Part shown: piece after piece, positions 5,629 to 6,637 of the stretch | How positions within the stretch are numbered: position 1 is the first letter of the stretch | Layout: the number at the start of each line of letters is the position of its first letter | Source of the DNA: Acidimicrobiia bacterium | Lineage (GTDB): Bacteria > Actinomycetota > Acidimicrobiia > IMCC26256 > JAENVU01 | NCBI GenBank assembly: GCA_016650415.1 | Contig: JAENVU010000402.1 | Coordinates: 1 to 6,637 of the forward strand | Reading direction: 5' to 3' | Length of the DNA: 6,637 bases | Program-made: the position numbers and the translations under genes | Notes under the pieces: generated by a model | Databases searched by the model: none | Seen by the model: the letters and a program-made list of their open reading frames with translations, nothing else | Told to the model about the DNA's origin: nothing

Positions 5629-5679
5629 CGACCGTTGTGCGTTCGTGGACCTCCTCGGTCCACCAGCGCACAACGGTCG
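5629..5679 (+). repeat. 51-bp palindromic repeat, copy 3
   Basis: It matches copy 2 at 49 of 51 positions. The two changes (CACCAGC for CATCAAC on the right arm) convert a G/T step to a G-C pair and a T-A pair to a T/G wobble, so the hairpin is preserved. It fills the 69-bp gap between the plus-strand AbiEi/DUF559 gene and the convergent amidohydrolase, where it could act as a bidirectional 3'-end hairpin. No T-run follows on either strand. Confidence 0.9.
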
Positions 5680-5695
5680 GCGAAGTGAACGTGAG

Positions 5696-6637
5696 TCAGT
5701 CGGTGACTTGGGCGCGCAGCGCGCCGACGGTCGCTTGGTCGCGCGGGATCAGGGCGAACGGGTCGTACTGGTAGATGCGCATGGCGTTCTCGTGGGTGAA
5801 CTTGTTGACGATCGAATCGTCCATGCCGGCGAGCTGCTTGGTCACCGACTCGGGGGAGTTGGGCCAGCTCGAATCGGAATGCGGGTAGTCGCACTCCCAC
5901 GTGACGCTGTCGAGGCCGATGGCGTCGGCCTGCTCCACACCGGCGCGGTCGCTGATGAAGCAGAACGAGAAGTGGTCGCGCGCGACCTGCGACGGCAGGG
6001 TGTCGCCGAAATCCTGGTGGGTCCAGAAGCGGTGTTGGTGGTACACGTAGTCGAGACGTTCCAGCCAGTACGGGATCCAACCGGTGCCGCCTTCGCTGAG
6101 CGCGAACTGCAGGTCGGGGAACTTGCGCAGCACCGGGCTCCACACGAGATCGGTCGCGGCCTGCATCGTGTTGAGCGGCGTGAGCGTGATCATCACGTCG
6201 ATCGGCGCACCGGGTGCGATCTCGATCTGGGTGCTGCTCGAGCCGATGTGCAGGCAGATGACCGTGCCTTCGTCCTGGCACGCGGCGAAGAACGGATCCC
6301 AGTGATCGCCGAAGATGTGCGGCCAGCCGAGCTTGTACGGGTTCTCGGAGAACGTGACCGCGTGGCAGCCCTTCTTCGCGACGCGGCGGACCTCGTCGGC
6401 CATGAGTTGGGGATCCCAGATCGGTGGGATCGACAGGGGCATGAACCGGCCGGGGTAGGTGCCGCACCACTCGTCGATGTGCCAGTCGTTGTACGCCCGC
6501 AGCAGGTGGATCGACGTGTCGAGGTCCTTGGACTTGCTGAACAGCTGACCGCAGAACTGCACGAAGCTCGGGAAGCACATCGAACCGAGCACGCCGTTGC
6601 GGTTCATGTCCTTGACCCGTTCGTGGATGTCGTAGCA
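5696..6637 (-). CDS. Metal-dependent amidohydrolase, COG2159/Amidohydro_2 type (N-terminus beyond window)
   Basis: The minus-strand frame is open from the right edge to TGA at 5696, giving 313 residues that lack the N-terminus. The first visible residues, CYDIHERVKDMNRNGV, are the segment that follows the N-terminal HxH strand in Amidohydro_2 proteins, so the true start is outside and ATG 6607 is internal. TIM-barrel landmarks are ICLHIGSSS (a metal-ligand His), SEGGTGWIPYWLERLD (the usual E-G-GxGWxP element) and WECDYPHSDSSWPNS, whose Asp is the likely catalytic or metal acid. The family includes ACMSD- and gamma-resorcylate decarboxylase-like enzymes and hydrolases of cyclic or amide substrates. 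The substrate cannot be named from sequence. It converges on the AbiEi/DUF559 gene with repeat copy 3 between them, and nothing connects it to the arsenic genes. Confidence 0.87.
   Translation of the reverse strand, partial: CYDIHERVKDMNRNGVLGSMCFPSFVQFCGQLFSKSKDLDTSIHLLRAYNDWHIDEWCGTYPGRFMPLSIPPIWDPQLMADEVRRVAKKGCHAVTFSENPYKLGWPHIFGDHWDPFFAACQDEGTVICLHIGSSSTQIEIAPGAPIDVMITLTPLNTMQAATDLVWSPVLRKFPDLQFALSEGGTGWIPYWLERLDYVYHQHRFWTHQDFGDTLPSQVARDHFSFCFISDRAGVEQADAIGLDSVTWECDYPHSDSSWPNSPESVTKQLAGMDDSIVNKFTHENAMRIYQYDPFALIPRDQATVGALRAQVTD

Noticed and set aside
4310..5671. A 453-codon minus-strand open frame across the AbiEi/DUF559 gene
   Set aside because: It starts inside palindrome copy 3, contains no recognisable domain, and runs antisense to a gene with a strong ribosome-binding site and conserved motifs.
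3101..5679. Palindrome copies as a CRISPR array
   Set aside because: Spacing is over 1 kb, with genes between copies, and no regular short spacers exist.

Overview
This window is very GC-rich, and its codon third positions are strongly G/C. Gene content (PQQ-type beta-propeller lipoprotein, CadI/ArsI-type enzyme, AbiEi-like/DUF559 protein, zinc-ribbon cyclase-ATPase, COG2159-type amidohydrolase) suggests an actinobacterium. An Acidimicrobiia/Ilumatobacter-like lineage is plausible, but this is inferred from gene style only. Both ends of the window cut through genes.

Layout: (1) 1-982, minus strand: N-terminal part of a secreted beta-propeller lipoprotein that continues past the left edge. 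(2) 1059-2496, minus strand: a tightly packed three-gene arsenic operon. It runs arsR-type repressor, then an aquaporin-family channel, then a low-molecular-weight arsenate reductase. The genes are joined by GTGA and ATGA stop/start overlaps. (3) 2497-2627: a 131-bp divergent control region with two dyad sequences and a clear plus-strand promoter. (4) 2628-3086, plus strand: an ArsI/CadI-family VOC metalloenzyme, transcribed divergently from the operon. (5) 3101-5679: a segment bounded and divided by three same-orientation copies of a 51-bp palindrome. Between copies 1 and 2 lies a broken zinc-ribbon/class III cyclase/AAA ATPase gene (minus strand), whose central part is missing and whose cyclase signature is damaged. 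Between copies 2 and 3 lies one intact gene for an AbiEi-like winged-helix protein fused to a DUF559 nuclease-like domain. (6) 5696-6637, minus strand: a metal-dependent amidohydrolase running off the right edge.

The arsenic genes form a coherent unit. Arsenate would be reduced by ArsC, and the resulting arsenite could leave through the channel down its gradient instead of through an ArsB/Acr3 pump. The ArsI-like enzyme could break carbon-arsenic bonds in trivalent organoarsenicals, and ArsR would control both transcription units from the shared intergenic region. This arrangement resembles the known Sinorhizobium meliloti AqpS logic, so the concept is not new, although its combination with a divergent arsI-like gene and paired operators deserves a look.

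The least explained signal is the 51-bp palindrome family. Its copies show a compensatory base-pair change, and they frame a decayed gene and an intact nuclease-like gene.
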